The position numbers and the translations under genes are program-made. A stretch of 64,000 nucleotides of DNA. Origin: Streptomyces viridochromogenes. GTDB taxonomy: Bacteria > Actinomycetota > Actinomycetes > Streptomycetales > Streptomycetaceae. Where the stretch lies: positions 66,267 to 130,266 of the forward strand of contig NZ_LGUR01000200.1 in assembly GCF_001270495.1 (NCBI RefSeq), read 5' to 3'. Below, one piece after another: positions 19,677-28,395 of this stretch; the stretch's first letter is position 1; each line of letters starts with the position of its first letter. The notes beneath the pieces were generated by a model, which saw nothing but the letters and a program-made list of their open reading frames with translations, searched no databases and was not told where the DNA came from.

Positions 19677-21068
19677 TCACCCGACGTCGAGACGCAGGAG
19701 GTCCTCCTCCGTCTCCCGGCGGACGATCACCCGGGCCTCGCCGTCGTTCACGGCGACGACGGGCGGCCGCAGCACGTGGTTGTAGTTGCTGGCCATGGAC
19801 CGGCAGTAGGCACCCGTGGCCGGTACGGCAATGAGGTCACCCGGCGCCAGGTCGGCGGGAAGGAACGCGTCCTTCACGACGATGTCCCCGCTCTCGCAGT
19901 GCTTGCCGACGACGCGGGCGAGCATCGGCTCGGCGTCGCTCGTCCGGGACACCAGGGCGACGCTGTACTCGGCGTCGTACAGGGCCGTACGGATGTTGTC
20001 CGACATGCCGCCGTCGACGGAGACGTACGTCCGCAGCCCGTCGAGGGGCTTGATGGTGCCGACCTCGTAGAGCGTGAAGGCGGTGGGGCCCACGATGGCA
20101 CGCCCCGGCTCGACGGAGATACGCGGCGTCCGCAGCCTGGCCGCCTCGCACTCACGCGTGACGATCTCGGTGAGCGCCTTGGCGATCTCGTGGGGTTCGC
20201 GGGGATCGTCGTCGCTGGTGTACGCGATCCCCAGCCCGCCCCCGAGGTCGATCTCGGGAAGCTCGACGCCGTGCTCGTCACGGATGTCCTTGAGCAGCCC
20301 GACGACTCGGTGGGCGGCGACCTCGAAGCCGGACATGTCGAAGATCTGGGACCCGATGTGGCTGTGAATCCCGATGAGCTCCAGCCCGTCGAGCCTCAGC
20401 GCACGCCGCACGGCCTCGGCCGCCTGCCCCCCGGCGAGCGGGATGCCGAACTTCTGGTCCTCGTGGGCGGTGGCGATGAACTCGTGCGTGTGCGCTTCCA
20501 CGCCCACGGTGATCCGGATCTGGACGCGCTGCCGCTTGCCGAGTTCCTGCGCGATGTGGGCGACGCGGACGATCTCCTGGAAGGAGTCGAGGACGATCCG
20601 CCCGACACCGGCCTCGATGGCGCGGCGGATCTCCTCCACGGACTTGTTGTTGCCGTGGAAGGCGATGCGGTCGGCGGGCATGCCGGCCGAGAGGGCGGTG
20701 GCGAGCTCGCCCCCGGAGCACACGTCCAGGTTGAGCCCCTCCTCGTGCAGCCACCGCACGACGGCACGGGACAGGAACGCCTTGCCGGCGTAGAAGACGT
20801 CGGCGTCGGCCCCGAAGGCACCGCGCCAGGCCCGGGCACGGGCACGGAAGTCGGCCTCATCGAGGATGTACGAGGGGGTGCCGTGCTGTTCGGCGAGGGT
20901 CTTCACGTCGATGCCGCCGACGGTGACGACGCCGTCGGCATCGCGGGCGACGGTCTGGGCCCACACCTTGGGGTCGAGGGTGTTGAGGTCCGCGGGCGGG
21001 GCGGAGTAGTGGCCCTCGGGAAGGACGTCGGCGTGACGGGGCCCGGCGGGATGTGCGGAACGGCTCAT
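19677..21068 (-). CDS. lysA: Diaminopimelate decarboxylase
   Basis: This PLP enzyme (463 aa, fold III) decarboxylates meso-diaminopimelate to lysine. Seen: the PLP lysine region [15 protein letters not shown], the HGNNKS motif, the [11 protein letters not shown] segment, the GGGLGIAY glycine loop, and the C-terminal [13 protein letters not shown] region with the substrate-binding Tyr. It is encoded 17 bases after NrtL and 158 bases before hom. Complete and of normal length. Confidence 0.96.
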   Translation of the reverse strand: MSRSAHPAGPRHADVLPEGHYSAPPADLNTLDPKVWAQTVARDADGVVTVGGIDVKTLAEQHGTPSYILDEADFRARARAWRGAFGADADVFYAGKAFLSRAVVRWLHEEGLNLDVCSGGELATALSAGMPADRIAFHGNNKSVEEIRRAIEAGVGRIVLDSFQEIVRVAHIAQELGKRQRVQIRITVGVEAHTHEFIATAHEDQKFGIPLAGGQAAEAVRRALRLDGLELIGIHSHIGSQIFDMSGFEVAAHRVVGLLKDIRDEHGVELPEIDLGGGLGIAYTSDDDPREPHEIAKALTEIVTRECEAARLRTPRISVEPGRAIVGPTAFTLYEVGTIKPLDGLRTYVSVDGGMSDNIRTALYDAEYSVALVSRTSDAEPMLARVVGKHCESGDIVVKDAFLPADLAPGDLIAVPATGAYCRSMASNYNHVLRPPVVAVNDGEARVIVRRETEEDLLRLDVG

Positions 21069-21085
21069 GACTGGCGTGTGCTCTC

Positions 21086-22261
21086 TCAGAGGTGATCGGG
21101 TGCGTCGATGCCGAGCAGGGACAGGCCACCGGCCAGCACCGTCCCGGCGGCTTCGGCGAGCGCGAGCCGGGCGCGGTGGGTGGCCGAGGGTTTCTCCGCA
21201 CCGCGGGGAAGGACGGCGGGCACGAGCGCCAGCACGGCATCGGCGACGGTGACGAGATGCCGGGCGAGACGGTCGGGAGCGCGGTGGGCAGCCGCCTGGG
21301 CCAGGACACGGGGATGATCCGCGAGCAGGGCGACGACTTCATGCCGTACGTCCCCGGGTTCGGCGTCGAACCCCAGGTCGGCGGCGTTGCGGCTGAGGGC
21401 CCGGGTGCGGGCGTGGGCGTACCGGACGCGGAAGAGGGGGTTGCCCTCGCGCTGGACGAGGTGATCGTCGCTGATACGGGGCCGGTCGTGACCGGCGGGG
21501 TACAGCAGGGCCCAGCGGGCGGCGTCGCGGCCGAGCGGGAGGGGGTCGGCAGGCGCCGGCACGGGCCGTACGCCGACTTCCAGGGGAGCCGGGGATTCAG
21601 CCGTGCCGTGAACATCGACGCGCACGCCGAGGACGGCCTCCCATTCCGCCTCGGGCCGGGCCTCGCAGCTGGTGCGGACGAGGGCGCCCTGAGAGCGCAG
21701 AAGACGGGCGACGGCGTCCATGACGACGACGGCACGGATCTCGTGGGCGCAGTGCAGCTGACGAATCTGGCCGTAGAGCGGGTCAGGCCCGAGGTACCGG
21801 TCAGGCCCGAGGTACCGGTCAGGCCCGTGAGGCCCGTTGGTTCCGCGAGGTCCGTGAGATCCCTGAGGTCCTTGAGGCGTGTGATCCGTGTGATCCGTGT
21901 GATCCCCGTGAGGTCCGTCGGCGAACCCGTACCGGGTTCCGCGCCGCATGATCTCCTCGACCAGAGCCGCGGGCGCGGTGTCCAGCAGGCTGATGTTGAT
22001 GAAACCGGGACCGGTGACGACGACGTCGGCGACGCCGTCCGCGTCGGCCAGGTGCGGTCGCAGGATCTCCGCGACACGCAGCGACGGTTCTCCGGCCGGG
22101 CGGGCGAGCTGGAGGGCGATGTTGGTGGCGTAGTCGCCACAGCCACCGGGCCCGGGAGCGGTGACCACGGCACGCTCCGGCACGGTGACGCGCAGCTCCC
22201 CCTCGTCGACAGCACGACGCACCGCGCGCAGCACGGTACGGGAGAGCTCGACGGGGGTCAC
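21086..22261 (-). CDS. nrtL: ArgS-related anticodon-binding protein NrtL
   Basis: A 391-aa protein resembling parts of arginyl-tRNA synthetase without the catalytic core. The N-terminal part ([20 protein letters not shown] to GFINISLLD) matches the Arg-tRNA synthetase additional domain, and the C-terminal 130 residues match the DALR anticodon-binding domain ([18 protein letters not shown]). HIGH and KMSKS motifs are not seen. It is a conserved Streptomyces neighbour of lysA, with unknown function. The GTG start is chosen by homology. A central low-complexity stretch (about residues 118-160) is built from short tandem repeats. It starts the lysA-hom-thr gene run. Confidence 0.85.
   Translation of the reverse strand: MTPVELSRTVLRAVRRAVDEGELRVTVPERAVVTAPGPGGCGDYATNIALQLARPAGEPSLRVAEILRPHLADADGVADVVVTGPGFINISLLDTAPAALVEEIMRRGTRYGFADGPHGDHTDHTDHTPQGPQGSHGPRGTNGPHGPDRYLGPDRYLGPDPLYGQIRQLHCAHEIRAVVVMDAVARLLRSQGALVRTSCEARPEAEWEAVLGVRVDVHGTAESPAPLEVGVRPVPAPADPLPLGRDAARWALLYPAGHDRPRISDDHLVQREGNPLFRVRYAHARTRALSRNAADLGFDAEPGDVRHEVVALLADHPRVLAQAAAHRAPDRLARHLVTVADAVLALVPAVLPRGAEKPSATHRARLALAEAAGTVLAGGLSLLGIDAPDHL
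21783..21907. repeat. Short in-frame tandem repeats inside nrtL
   Basis: Two perfect 18-bp units TCAGGCCCGAGGTACCGG (21783-21818) and three 9-bp GTGATCC-type units (21881-21907), with intermediate degenerate copies. They encode GPDRYL and DHT repeats in the linker between the two domains of NrtL. All units are multiples of 3, so the frame is kept. Confidence 0.9.
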
Positions 22262-22358
22262 GGGACAAGCGTAGGGGAGGAGGGGGGTGGGTATGCGAAC
22301 GGGTTTGGGCGGGTCCCGGGATGTGGACGGCACGGGGTGCTGGGGATGCGGTGCGGTG

Positions 22359-22925
22359 TCAGCCGCCGGTGCGGCCGGCGGCCTCTCCGGCCGCACCGAG
22401 GACACCCCCGACGACGGCAGCGTCCGTGCCCCTGCCCCGATCCCTGTCCCGATCCCTGTCGCTGCCCCTGTCCGCCGCGCTGTCCGCGCCGCTGCCCTCT
22501 CCCCCGCCTTCGCGCTCGCCGCCGCGTTCCGCGCTCCGTACCCCGTTCGGGTTCCGCTCGCTCAATCGCCGTACGAGGCTGACGAGTTCGGCGGGCTCGA
22601 AGGGCTTGGCGAGGAAGGCGTCGACACCGACATCGACGCCGGTGTCGACCTCGTACTGGGTGCAGGCGCTGACGATGGCGAGGGGAAGGTCGCGGGTACT
22701 AGGGTCGGCGCGCAGGCGCGCGGCGGTACGCAGTCCGTCGAGGCGGGGCATGACCACGTCCAGGGTGATCACATCGGGGCGTACCTGATGAACGACTTCC
22801 AGACACTCGGCACCATCGGCCGCGGTCACCACCTCGAACCCCTCCAGCTCGAGATTGACCCTGATCAGCTGCCGGATGACCTTGTTGTCGTCCACAACAA
22901 GCACCCGGCCCGACGCGCCTGACAC
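22359..22925 (-). CDS. Single-domain response regulator with low-complexity tail
   Basis: A CheY-like receiver (188 aa from GTG at 22925). Seen: the acidic pair VDDN, the phospho-acceptor Asp in ITLDVVMPRLDG, the Ser/Thr switch in LAIVSACTQ, and the conserved Lys in LAKPFEP. The last 65 residues are Gly/Asp/Arg-rich (SDRDRDRDRGRG) with no output domain, so it would signal by protein contact. It has no kinase gene beside it. The start is uncertain because the ribosome-binding site is weak; the frame is open about 24 codons upstream, through the 22,997 side. Confidence 0.85.
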   Translation of the reverse strand: MSGASGRVLVVDDNKVIRQLIRVNLELEGFEVVTAADGAECLEVVHQVRPDVITLDVVMPRLDGLRTAARLRADPSTRDLPLAIVSACTQYEVDTGVDVGVDAFLAKPFEPAELVSLVRRLSERNPNGVRSAERGGEREGGGEGSGADSAADRGSDRDRDRDRGRGTDAAVVGGVLGAAGEAAGRTGG

Positions 22926-23034
22926 AACTCGAGAGTAGGTCGGGACCGGCCACCGCGTCCGGCTTTTCCCCACTTCCGCCCCCTGCGGGGGAGCCACCCC
23001 AGGTCACGCCCGGTGCCACGGCCCCGGAAACCCG

Positions 23035-23065
23035 TTCATGAACACCACCCAAGAGCTGGTAGGGT
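23035..23065 (+). promoter_or_regulatory. Probable promoter of tRNA-Arg
   Basis: A -10-like TAGGGT at 23060-23065, the form often seen before Streptomyces tRNA genes, with a weak -35 TTCATG 19 bases upstream. The start would fall about 25 bases before the tRNA. Confidence 0.5.
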
Positions 23066-23099
23066 TCTACCCGTCGCCGCCGAGCAAGGCGCCCGACAC

Positions 23100-23171
23100 G
23101 CCCCCGTAGCTCAGGGGATAGAGCAACGGCCTCCGGAGCCGTGTGCGCAGGTTCGAATCCTGCCGGGGGCA
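23100..23171 (+). tRNA. tRNA-Arg, anticodon CCG
   Basis: A full cloverleaf can be drawn: acceptor stem GCCCCCG / CGGGGGC, D arm GCTC-AGGGGATA-GAGC, anticodon arm ACGGC-CTCCGGA-GCCGT with anticodon CCG, a short variable loop, and T arm with GTTCGAATC. The discriminator base is A. CCA is not encoded. It decodes CGG. Its 3' half is the attachment site of the adjacent integrative element. Confidence 0.97.
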
Positions 23172-23172
23172 C
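23130..23172 (+). repeat. attL: 43-bp direct repeat at the tRNA-Arg 3' end
   Basis: The 43 bases from the anticodon stem to just past the tRNA end recur exactly at 29,713-29,755. This is the classic signature of tyrosine-recombinase integration into a tRNA 3' end: the element restores the tRNA at the left junction and leaves the displaced fragment at the right one. Confidence 0.95.
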
Positions 23173-23228
23173 AGAAGCCGGAACAGCGCGATCAACCCGC
23201 TGACCAGCCAAAGTGCCAGACATCAAGA

Positions 23229-23255
23229 GCCGGACCTAGTCCTACTGGGTCCGGT
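23229..23255 (+). terminator. Terminator after tRNA-Arg
   Basis: CCGGACC / GGTCCGG stem with an 11-base gap, followed by TTCTTTGTCGTTG. It lies about 60 bases after the tRNA and is supplied by the element, replacing the native terminator now at 29,810. Confidence 0.75.
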
Positions 23256-23390
23256 TCTTTGTCGTTGTCACGCACTGATCGCGAGTGAGCAGCGAGTGAG
23301 TTCCACCCGCCTCAAGAGGCAGGTACACCAACAGTGATCCTTTCGTATGCACTTGGTCTCGCGGGCCGTTGACTCCTTTGAACTCCAGGT

Positions 23391-24126
23391 TCAGGAAGTG
23401 GCCTGGCTGCGCTCTCGGCCACGTGCGGGCGCGACCGCTTCGCGGCGCAGTGCGCGGTCCGGATTCGCCGCGTGCAAGTGCCCGACGGACTCCAGCATCG
23501 GCAGATCGGTCGCCGAGTCGCTGTAGGCGTAACAGCGCGGCAGGTCGTACCCCTCGGACGCGGCCAGCTCCTTGACCGCCTCGGCCTTCGTCGGCCCGTA
23601 GGCGTAGTACTCCACCTCCCCGGTGAAGCAGCCGTCGTCGCCCACGACCATGCGCGTGGCCACCACGCGGTCGGCGCCGAGTAGCTCACCGATCGGCTCG
23701 ACCACCTCGGCACCCGACGTGGACACGATCACGACGTCGCGCCCGGCCGTGTGGTGCTCCTCGATGAGGGACGCGGCCTCGTCGTAGATGATCGGGTCGT
23801 GCAGGGTCTCGGCGACGATTTCCTTCACCTGCTGGACGTTCCAGCAGGTGACACAGTGCGGACAGGTACTCGCGGGTGCGCTCCATCTAATCGTGGTCCA
23901 TGCCGCCGACCATGACGACGAACTGGGCATAGGCGGTACGCAAGGCGGCCCTGCGGTTGATCCGTCCGCCTTGATAGAACGACTTACTGAACGTGAGCGT
24001 GCTCGACTTCGCAATGACCGTCTTGTCCAGGTCAAAGAAGGCCGCTGTGCGGGGCAAGGAGTGGTTTTCCACGACCCTGAGCATAGGTTTGCCTGAGAGG
24101 GCTCTCGGGTACACCATGGAAGCCAC
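23391..24126 (-). pseudogene. Broken HAD-IB family phosphatase
   Basis: Remnant of a HAD-superfamily IB hydrolase (phosphoserine-phosphatase-like). The N-terminal part has the catalytic DLDKT motif (AAFFDLDKTVIAKSSTL). After GGMDHD a TAG replaces the expected codon, in-frame similarity continues briefly (MERTREYLSALC), then a frameshift moves the rest (WNVQQVKEIVAE, VIVSTSGAEVVEPI, YAYSDSATDLPMLESVG) to another frame. The C-terminus is divergent and ends early. At least two disabling lesions are seen, so it is non-functional. Confidence 0.85.
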
Positions 24127-24238
24127 CGGGTCACCCGGATGGCCTAGGTCGCCTGAATGAAAAATGGCGGCCCCCTGCTGTAACAGGAGGCCGCCCGGAG
24201 TGGCTTATCACAGCTCCCTAGAAGGGAAAGCCCTCTCC

Positions 24239-24502
24239 ATGTCTCATTCTACGATGGATGGCCACGAAAGCCCAGGCGAACCGTCGCCAGTCCAACCGCC
24301 TTGGCCGACTCGACACCGGAATCTGCTGGTCATCAGCGTGTTGGCTGTGGCAGGAGTTCTCTGCGTGCTCGTGTTCGCGGGGGTTCTTGGTGCAGAACAG
24401 ACGTCGGCCGCAGCTGCGATTGCAGGGGTCGGAACAGCGACGGTATTGACAATCTGTAATTGGCAGAGCCGCGGCGACAATGCCGGTCGAAATTCAGAAT
24501 AA
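24239..24502 (+). CDS. Small two-helix membrane protein, unknown function
   Basis: An 87-aa protein. A polar, Pro-rich N-terminus is followed by two hydrophobic segments (LLVISVLAVAGVLCVLVF and AAAAIAGVGTATVLTI) and a short polar tail. The start is ATG at 24239, 11 bases after GAAGGGA; the frame is open 25 codons further upstream with a weaker signal. A hairpin terminator follows. Codon use is less GC-biased than the core genes, which fits the mobile setting. I do not recognise a family. Confidence 0.6.
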   Translation: MSHSTMDGHESPGEPSPVQPPWPTRHRNLLVISVLAVAGVLCVLVFAGVLGAEQTSAAAAIAGVGTATVLTICNWQSRGDNAGRNSE

Positions 24503-24549
24503 CTTCCGCTGAATTAGCGTGTACCGCTAGTCGCGCAACGCGCGTAAAT

Positions 24550-24583
24550 CCCCGGATCGAAATCTATCGATAAAGATCCGGGG
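24550..24583 (+). terminator. Terminator after the small membrane protein gene
   Basis: Perfect 9-bp stem CCCCGGATC / GATCCGGGG with a 16-base AT-rich loop, followed by ACTTTCATT, about 50 bases after the stop. Confidence 0.7.
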
Positions 24584-24685
24584 ACTTTCATTGCGTTCCC
24601 CTTAGGTGCATCTTGAGCAATTTCCGGTCGCGCTTTCTGTTTCCCCGACCCTGCATGACTTGAGTACGTAAATTTACAGTCGACC

Positions 24686-25305
24686 TTAGTCGTCTTCTCC
24701 CCAGCCCATCGCCCTCTCGATCTTCCTATTATTCAGCTCCTCGTGGCCGTCGATGCATCCCTCATATCGGCGATGGATGACCTCGGGAGAGTTGCCCGCA
24801 CGGCGGGCCACCTCGGCTACCGGAACCCCTGCGTTCAGCCAGTTCGTGATGCAGGTATGCCGCAGGTCGTACGGCCGCCGCCCGAGCAGGGAAGTCACCT
24901 TGTCCGGTGGGAGCCCGATCGGCCGGGCCTCCTGCCAGACCCGCCAGTAACTAAAGGTACCTAGCACGTCGCCGCGCTCGTTCTGGAAGATCCGGCCATC
25001 CTTGGCCCGGCCGAACTCCTTAATGTGCGCACGAAGGATCTCAACCAGCAAGGGCGGTGCGGGCACAGGTCTATCCGAGTTGACCTCGCGGGCTTTCAAG
25101 CCCCGCTTGTCGTGGCGCTTCCCTGAGTCAGTCCACTTCTTGCCGGACACAGGGCGTGTCTCTCGCAGGGTGAGAGTGCCCCATCCCATCTCGGGGAGGT
25201 AGCAGTCTTCCTCGCGCAGCCCAACCACTTCGGCCGGCCGCATGGCGGCATAGAGCTGGCAAGCAAAGAAGGCCACGAGTCGCCGCCCTCGGTTCCGCGG
25301 ACCTA
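24686..25305 (-). pseudogene. Tyrosine recombinase (integrase), C-terminal catalytic part only
   Basis: The catalytic domain of a phage-type site-specific integrase. Seen: the first catalytic Arg in LYAAMRPAEVVGL, the second box YDLRHTCITNWLNAG, and the nucleophile Tyr in HRRYEGCIDG. The SAM-like core-binding half is absent: similarity starts at about GPRNRGRRLVAFF, exactly where the IS5-family end begins (TA at 25304). It presumably catalysed integration at tRNA-Arg and is now inactive. The IS contributes an alternative N-terminal extension of no relevance. Confidence 0.85.
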
Positions 25306-26120
25306 AGGGCTGTCCCGTAAGTGATCTTGATGCGCGATGGTCTTGGGCTGTGGCTGGTGTGATCACGGCGTCGGAGCCGTCTTGGATAGCCCCGTTCACC
25401 GGGCTGAGCCCGCGCACCTTCGGCAAGTTGGTGACTCAGCTGCGCCGAGAGGGTGCCGACGCGCCGGGCCGTGGTCGGCCTGGAAGCTCCCTCTTCAGGA
25501 CCGGGTGCTGCTGGTGGCCGCTTACTGGCGCACCAACCTGACACTGAGGCAGCTGGCGCCGTTGTTCGGGGGTGTCGAAGTCGGCGGCGGGCCGGGTCAT
25601 CGACCACCTCGGACCGAAGCTCGCGCTCCCGCCGCGGTGCCGATTTCGCGCGAACGCCGTGCTGATCGTGGACGGCACCCTGGTGCCGACCCGCGATCAC
25701 AGCGTGGCCGAGCAGTCAAAGAACTATCGGTATTCGACGAACCATCAGGTGGGCGTCGACGCCGACACCCGGCTGGTGGTCGTGATCGGCCGGCCACTGC
25801 CGGGCAACCGCAACGACTGCCGTGCCTGGGCCGAGTCCGGCGCGAAGGACGCCGTCGGGAAGACCGTAACGATCGCCGACGGCGGCTACCGCGGAACGGG
25901 ACTGATCATCCCTCACCGCCGCACCAGCGCGGGCGAAGAACTCCCCGGCTGGAAGCAGGCACACAACAAAAGCCACAAACAGGTCCGGGCCCGCGTCGAG
26001 CACGTCTTCGCGCGCATGAAGACCTGGAAGATCTTGCGTGACTGCCGCCTCCGCGGCGACGGCGTGCACCACGCGATGCGCGGCATCGCCCGCCTGCATA
26101 ACCTCAACGTCACCGGATAG
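25306..26120 (+). mobile_element. IS5-family (IS427-group-like) insertion sequence, right end missing
   Basis: The left terminal sequence AGGGCTGTCCCGTAAGTGATC is followed by a transposase reading right. After the transposase stop no matching inverted terminal repeat is found before the sigma factor gene begins, so the right end is lost or replaced. The start lies at a TA inside the integrase remnant. Confidence 0.8.
25350..26120 (+). pseudogene. IS5-family transposase in shifted frames
   Basis: DDE transposase with an N-terminal helix-turn-helix part (VITASEPSWIAPFTGLSPRT), a middle part (DRVLLVAAYWRTNLTLRQL) in another frame, and the catalytic part from SKSAAGRVIDHLG onward back in the first frame. 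DDE residues fit LIVDGTLVPTRD, GNRNDCRAW and ARVEHVFARMK. One frame change falls on a GGGGG run near 25567, where slippage is possible. Members of this group often use one programmed frameshift, but two compensating changes here make full function doubtful. Confidence 0.8.
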
Positions 26121-26152
26121 GCGAACGAGCCGGCCCACGGCCGGTCCCGGGG

Positions 26153-27076
26153 TCACTTCATCTGCCGGCGGGCTTGTTTCACCTCGCCGTCGATGGCCCA
26201 GGCGTCGGCCACCGGTCCGAGGTGGCCGAGCTTGTCGGGGTTGATCACCGAGCGGATGGTCTGGATCTGCCCGTCGAGCACGTCGAGGGCCAGGGCATGG
26301 AGGACCTTGCCGTCCCTGTCTCGGAAAATGGCGCCGGGCTGGCCGTTGACCTCGTGCGGCTCGAACGTCACGTCGATCCGGGCCAGCAGCGGGAAAACGG
26401 AGGCCAGCAGCCGGGCCACGCTCTCGGCGCCGATGACGGCCCTGGCCAGCTGCGGGGCCTTGCCGCCGCCGTCCCCGACCATCTGCACGTCGGCGGCCAG
26501 CAGATCCCGCAGGCCGGCGACATCGCCTTCGCGGAGGGCGTCGAAGAACCGCGTCGCCAGCTCCTGCCGCTCCTGACGGTCCGCTTCGAACCGCGGCCGC
26601 CCGGCCTCCATGTGCCGCCGCGCCCGTACCAGCAGCTGCCGGCACGCAGCCTCCGAACGCCCCACCGCCGAGGCGACGTCGTCGAACCCGAAACCGAACA
26701 CCTCCCGCAGCACGAACACCGACCGCTCCAGCGGGCTCAGCCGCTCCAGAAGCAGCAGCGCCGCCATCGACACCGAGTCGGCCAGCTCCGCCGAGCGCGC
26801 CGGATCCTGATACGGATCACTCAGCAGTGGCTCGGGGAACCACGGGCCCACGTACTCCTCCCGCCGCACCCGCGCGGAGCGCAGCACGTCGATCGAGATC
26901 CGCGTCACCGTGGCGGACAGAAACGCCTTGACCGACGTGGGAAGGGTCGTCGAGCCATCGAAGCGCAGCCATGTCTCCTGCACCGCGTCCTCGGCCTCGC
27001 TCACGCTGCCCAGAATCCGGTAAGCGATCGAGAAAAGCAGTGGCCGCAGCTCCTCGAACTCGTCGACCTTGTTCAC
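26153..27076 (-). CDS. ECF41-type RNA polymerase sigma factor (SigJ-like)
   Basis: An extracytoplasmic-function sigma factor (307 aa) with a C-terminal SnoaL/NTF2-like extension instead of an anti-sigma gene. Sigma2 (about 1-75, with SIAYRILGSVSEAEDAVQETWLRF) and sigma4 (about 110-165, HTH around FDDVASAVGRSEAACRQLL) are followed by the extension carrying the ECF41 hallmark motifs DGGGK (about 224-228) and NPDKL near the C-terminus, which modulate activity intramolecularly in the family. ECF41 genes sit beside COE (carboxymuconolactone decarboxylase, oxidoreductase, epimerase) genes, as here. The cognate promoter motif is present at both neighbouring target genes. Whole and apparently functional. 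Confidence 0.93.
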   Translation of the reverse strand: MNKVDEFEELRPLLFSIAYRILGSVSEAEDAVQETWLRFDGSTTLPTSVKAFLSATVTRISIDVLRSARVRREEYVGPWFPEPLLSDPYQDPARSAELADSVSMAALLLLERLSPLERSVFVLREVFGFGFDDVASAVGRSEAACRQLLVRARRHMEAGRPRFEADRQERQELATRFFDALREGDVAGLRDLLAADVQMVGDGGGKAPQLARAVIGAESVARLLASVFPLLARIDVTFEPHEVNGQPGAIFRDRDGKVLHALALDVLDGQIQTIRSVINPDKLGHLGPVADAWAIDGEVKQARRQMK

Positions 27077-27219
27077 GCCGCATCCCCCTTGAGGTCTTCC
27101 CGCCCGGCCGTATCTCCCGGCGCGGGCCAGTTCTGGTGATCTTGCGGTCCGTCAACGGGGCTGTGCAACACCCCCGCGCCCGGGGTGACAGTGCCCCGGG
27201 CGGCTCATCGATGGCCAAA

Positions 27220-27693
27220 TCAGTGGAACTGCCCGACCTCGTAGTCGCCGGCCGGCTGCTGGGCGATGATGTTCAGCCGGTTCGCCGTGTTCATGAAAGA
27301 GACCAGGACCACCAGGGCAGTGAGCTGCTCCTCGTCGAAGTGCTTCGCGGCACGCGCCCAGACCTCGTCGCTGACCCCGCCGGCCGCGTCCGCAACCCGG
27401 GTCCCCTGCTCCGCCAGCTCCAGCGCGGCACGCTCGGCCTCTGTGAAGACCGTGGCCTCCCGCCACGCCGTCACCAGGTTCAGCCGCACCGAGTTCTCGC
27501 CGGCCGCGGCGGCCTCCTTGGTGTGCATGTCGATGCAGACGGCGCAGCCGTTGATCTGGCTCACGCGCAGGGCCACGAGTTCCTGTGTCGCGGCCGCCAG
27601 CGGCGAGTCCTTGAGCGTCTTGCCCGCCGACATGAGGTGCTTGAGGGCTTTTGCGGCGGTCGGGCTGGCGAAGTAGTTCAGTCGCGCGTCCAT
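27220..27693 (-). CDS. Carboxymuconolactone decarboxylase / AhpD-like protein
   Basis: A 157-aa all-alpha protein with the AhpD-type redox motif in NGCAVCIDMHTKEA (CxxC followed by His), which in this family supports peroxidase or decarboxylase-like chemistry. It starts at ATG with GGAG upstream. It lies just upstream of the sigma gene on the same strand and is the usual ECF41 target. Its promoter region contains an exact ECF41 site on the minus strand. The true substrate is unknown. Confidence 0.9.
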   Translation of the reverse strand: MDARLNYFASPTAAKALKHLMSAGKTLKDSPLAAATQELVALRVSQINGCAVCIDMHTKEAAAAGENSVRLNLVTAWREATVFTEAERAALELAEQGTRVADAAGGVSDEVWARAAKHFDEEQLTALVVLVSFMNTANRLNIIAQQPAGDYEVGQFH

Positions 27694-27733
27694 GGTGTGC
27701 TCCTCCGTGCTCGTCGGTGGCTACACCCCCTGG

Positions 27734-27760
27734 GACGAGACAGCCCGACGCCCTGTGACA
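27734..27760 (-). promoter_or_regulatory. ECF41-type promoter for the cmd (and sigma) gene
   Basis: On the minus strand TGTCACA (27754-27760), exactly 16 bases, then CGTC (27734-27737): an exact match to the published ECF41 consensus. It lies about 40 bases before the cmd start and would allow autoregulation of the downstream sigma gene. Confidence 0.85.
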
Positions 27761-27805
27761 CGGACGCGTGTGATCCACGTCTCCCCGAACTCGGATGTTC
27801 GGAGA

Positions 27806-27832
27806 TGTCACATGCGGGGGCGCTGTCTCGTC
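27806..27832 (+). promoter_or_regulatory. ECF41-type promoter for the doxX gene
   Basis: TGTCACA (27806-27812), exactly 16 bases, then CGTC (27829-27832), about 37 bases before the doxX start. It is divergent from the cmd promoter, and the two share GCTGTCTCGTCCCAGGG around the -10. Confidence 0.85.
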
Positions 27833-27869
27833 CCAGGGGAAGCAGGTAATCCTCGATCAAGGAGCTGCT

Positions 27870-28256
27870 GTGAACCTCGCACTCTGGATCATCGCCGGAC
27901 TGATGGCCGCCGTCTGCTTGACCGGCAGCTCCAAAATGTTCGTGCCCAAGGAGAAGCTGGCCGCCATGGGCGGCACCGCCACCCGATGGGTCGAGGACTT
28001 CCGCCCCGGTGCCCTCAAAATCATCGGCGCCATCGAGCTCCTGGCCGCGGCGGGCCTGATCCTGCCCGCCGCGCTCGACATCGCACCGGTCCTGGTACCG
28101 CTGGCCGCCACCGGACTGGTGCTGCTGTTCGCCGGCGCGCTGACCATGCGCCTCCGCCGTGGCGAGAGAGTCACGATCGCGGGCGACCTGGTCTACCTCG
28201 CTCTGGCCCTCTTCCTGGCGTGGGGCCGTTTCGGCCCCGAGTCCTTCACCGGCTGA
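27870..28256 (+). CDS. DoxX-like integral membrane protein
   Basis: A 128-aa four-helix membrane protein of the DoxX/DoxX_2 type. Hydrophobic segments: LALWIIAGLMAAVCLTG, IIGAIELLAAAGLILP, LVPLAATGLVLLFAGAL, and LVYLALALFLAWG. GTG start with AAGGAG six bases before. Its 3' end abuts a truncated IS copy. DoxX proteins often occur as ECF41 targets and have proposed roles in thiol or electron transfer at the membrane; the precise role here is unknown. Confidence 0.87.
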   Translation: MNLALWIIAGLMAAVCLTGSSKMFVPKEKLAAMGGTATRWVEDFRPGALKIIGAIELLAAAGLILPAALDIAPVLVPLAATGLVLLFAGALTMRLRRGERVTIAGDLVYLALALFLAWGRFGPESFTG

Positions 28257-28395
28257 CCACCCAGGTCGGCGTGAGCCGGTTGCCGAAGGCGCGCGGGCTC
28301 GCCCCGGTGCACGGACTCCAGCACGGCTCCGGTGCCGTGATCACACCAACCACAATCCGAGATGTCGCAATCAAGATCACTTGCGGGACAGCCCT
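28257..28395 (-). pseudogene. Truncated second copy of the IS5-family transposase (N-terminus)
   Basis: On the minus strand the terminal repeat is followed by a transposase start that aligns with the left copy: GVITAPEPCWSPCTGASPRAFGNRLT against GVITASEPSWIAPFTGLSPRTFGKLV. Similarity ends just before the doxX stop. The two copies are about 75-80% alike at the protein level by eye, so they are not a recent duplication of one copy. Confidence 0.85.

Noticed and set aside
21783..21912. Possible CRISPR-like repeats
   Set aside because: Units are directly adjacent without spacers, are multiples of 3 and lie inside a coding frame. No cas genes are present.
24167..24196. Inverted repeat GGCGGCC...GGCCGCC before the small membrane protein as a riboswitch
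   Set aside because: A single 12-bp stem with one mismatch and a short loop does not match a known riboswitch. It may be a simple terminator or attenuator.
25128..25700. Minus-strand open frame across the IS5-family left end joined to the integrase region
   Set aside because: It crosses the IS junction and is in a different frame from the integrase. The translation has no motif.
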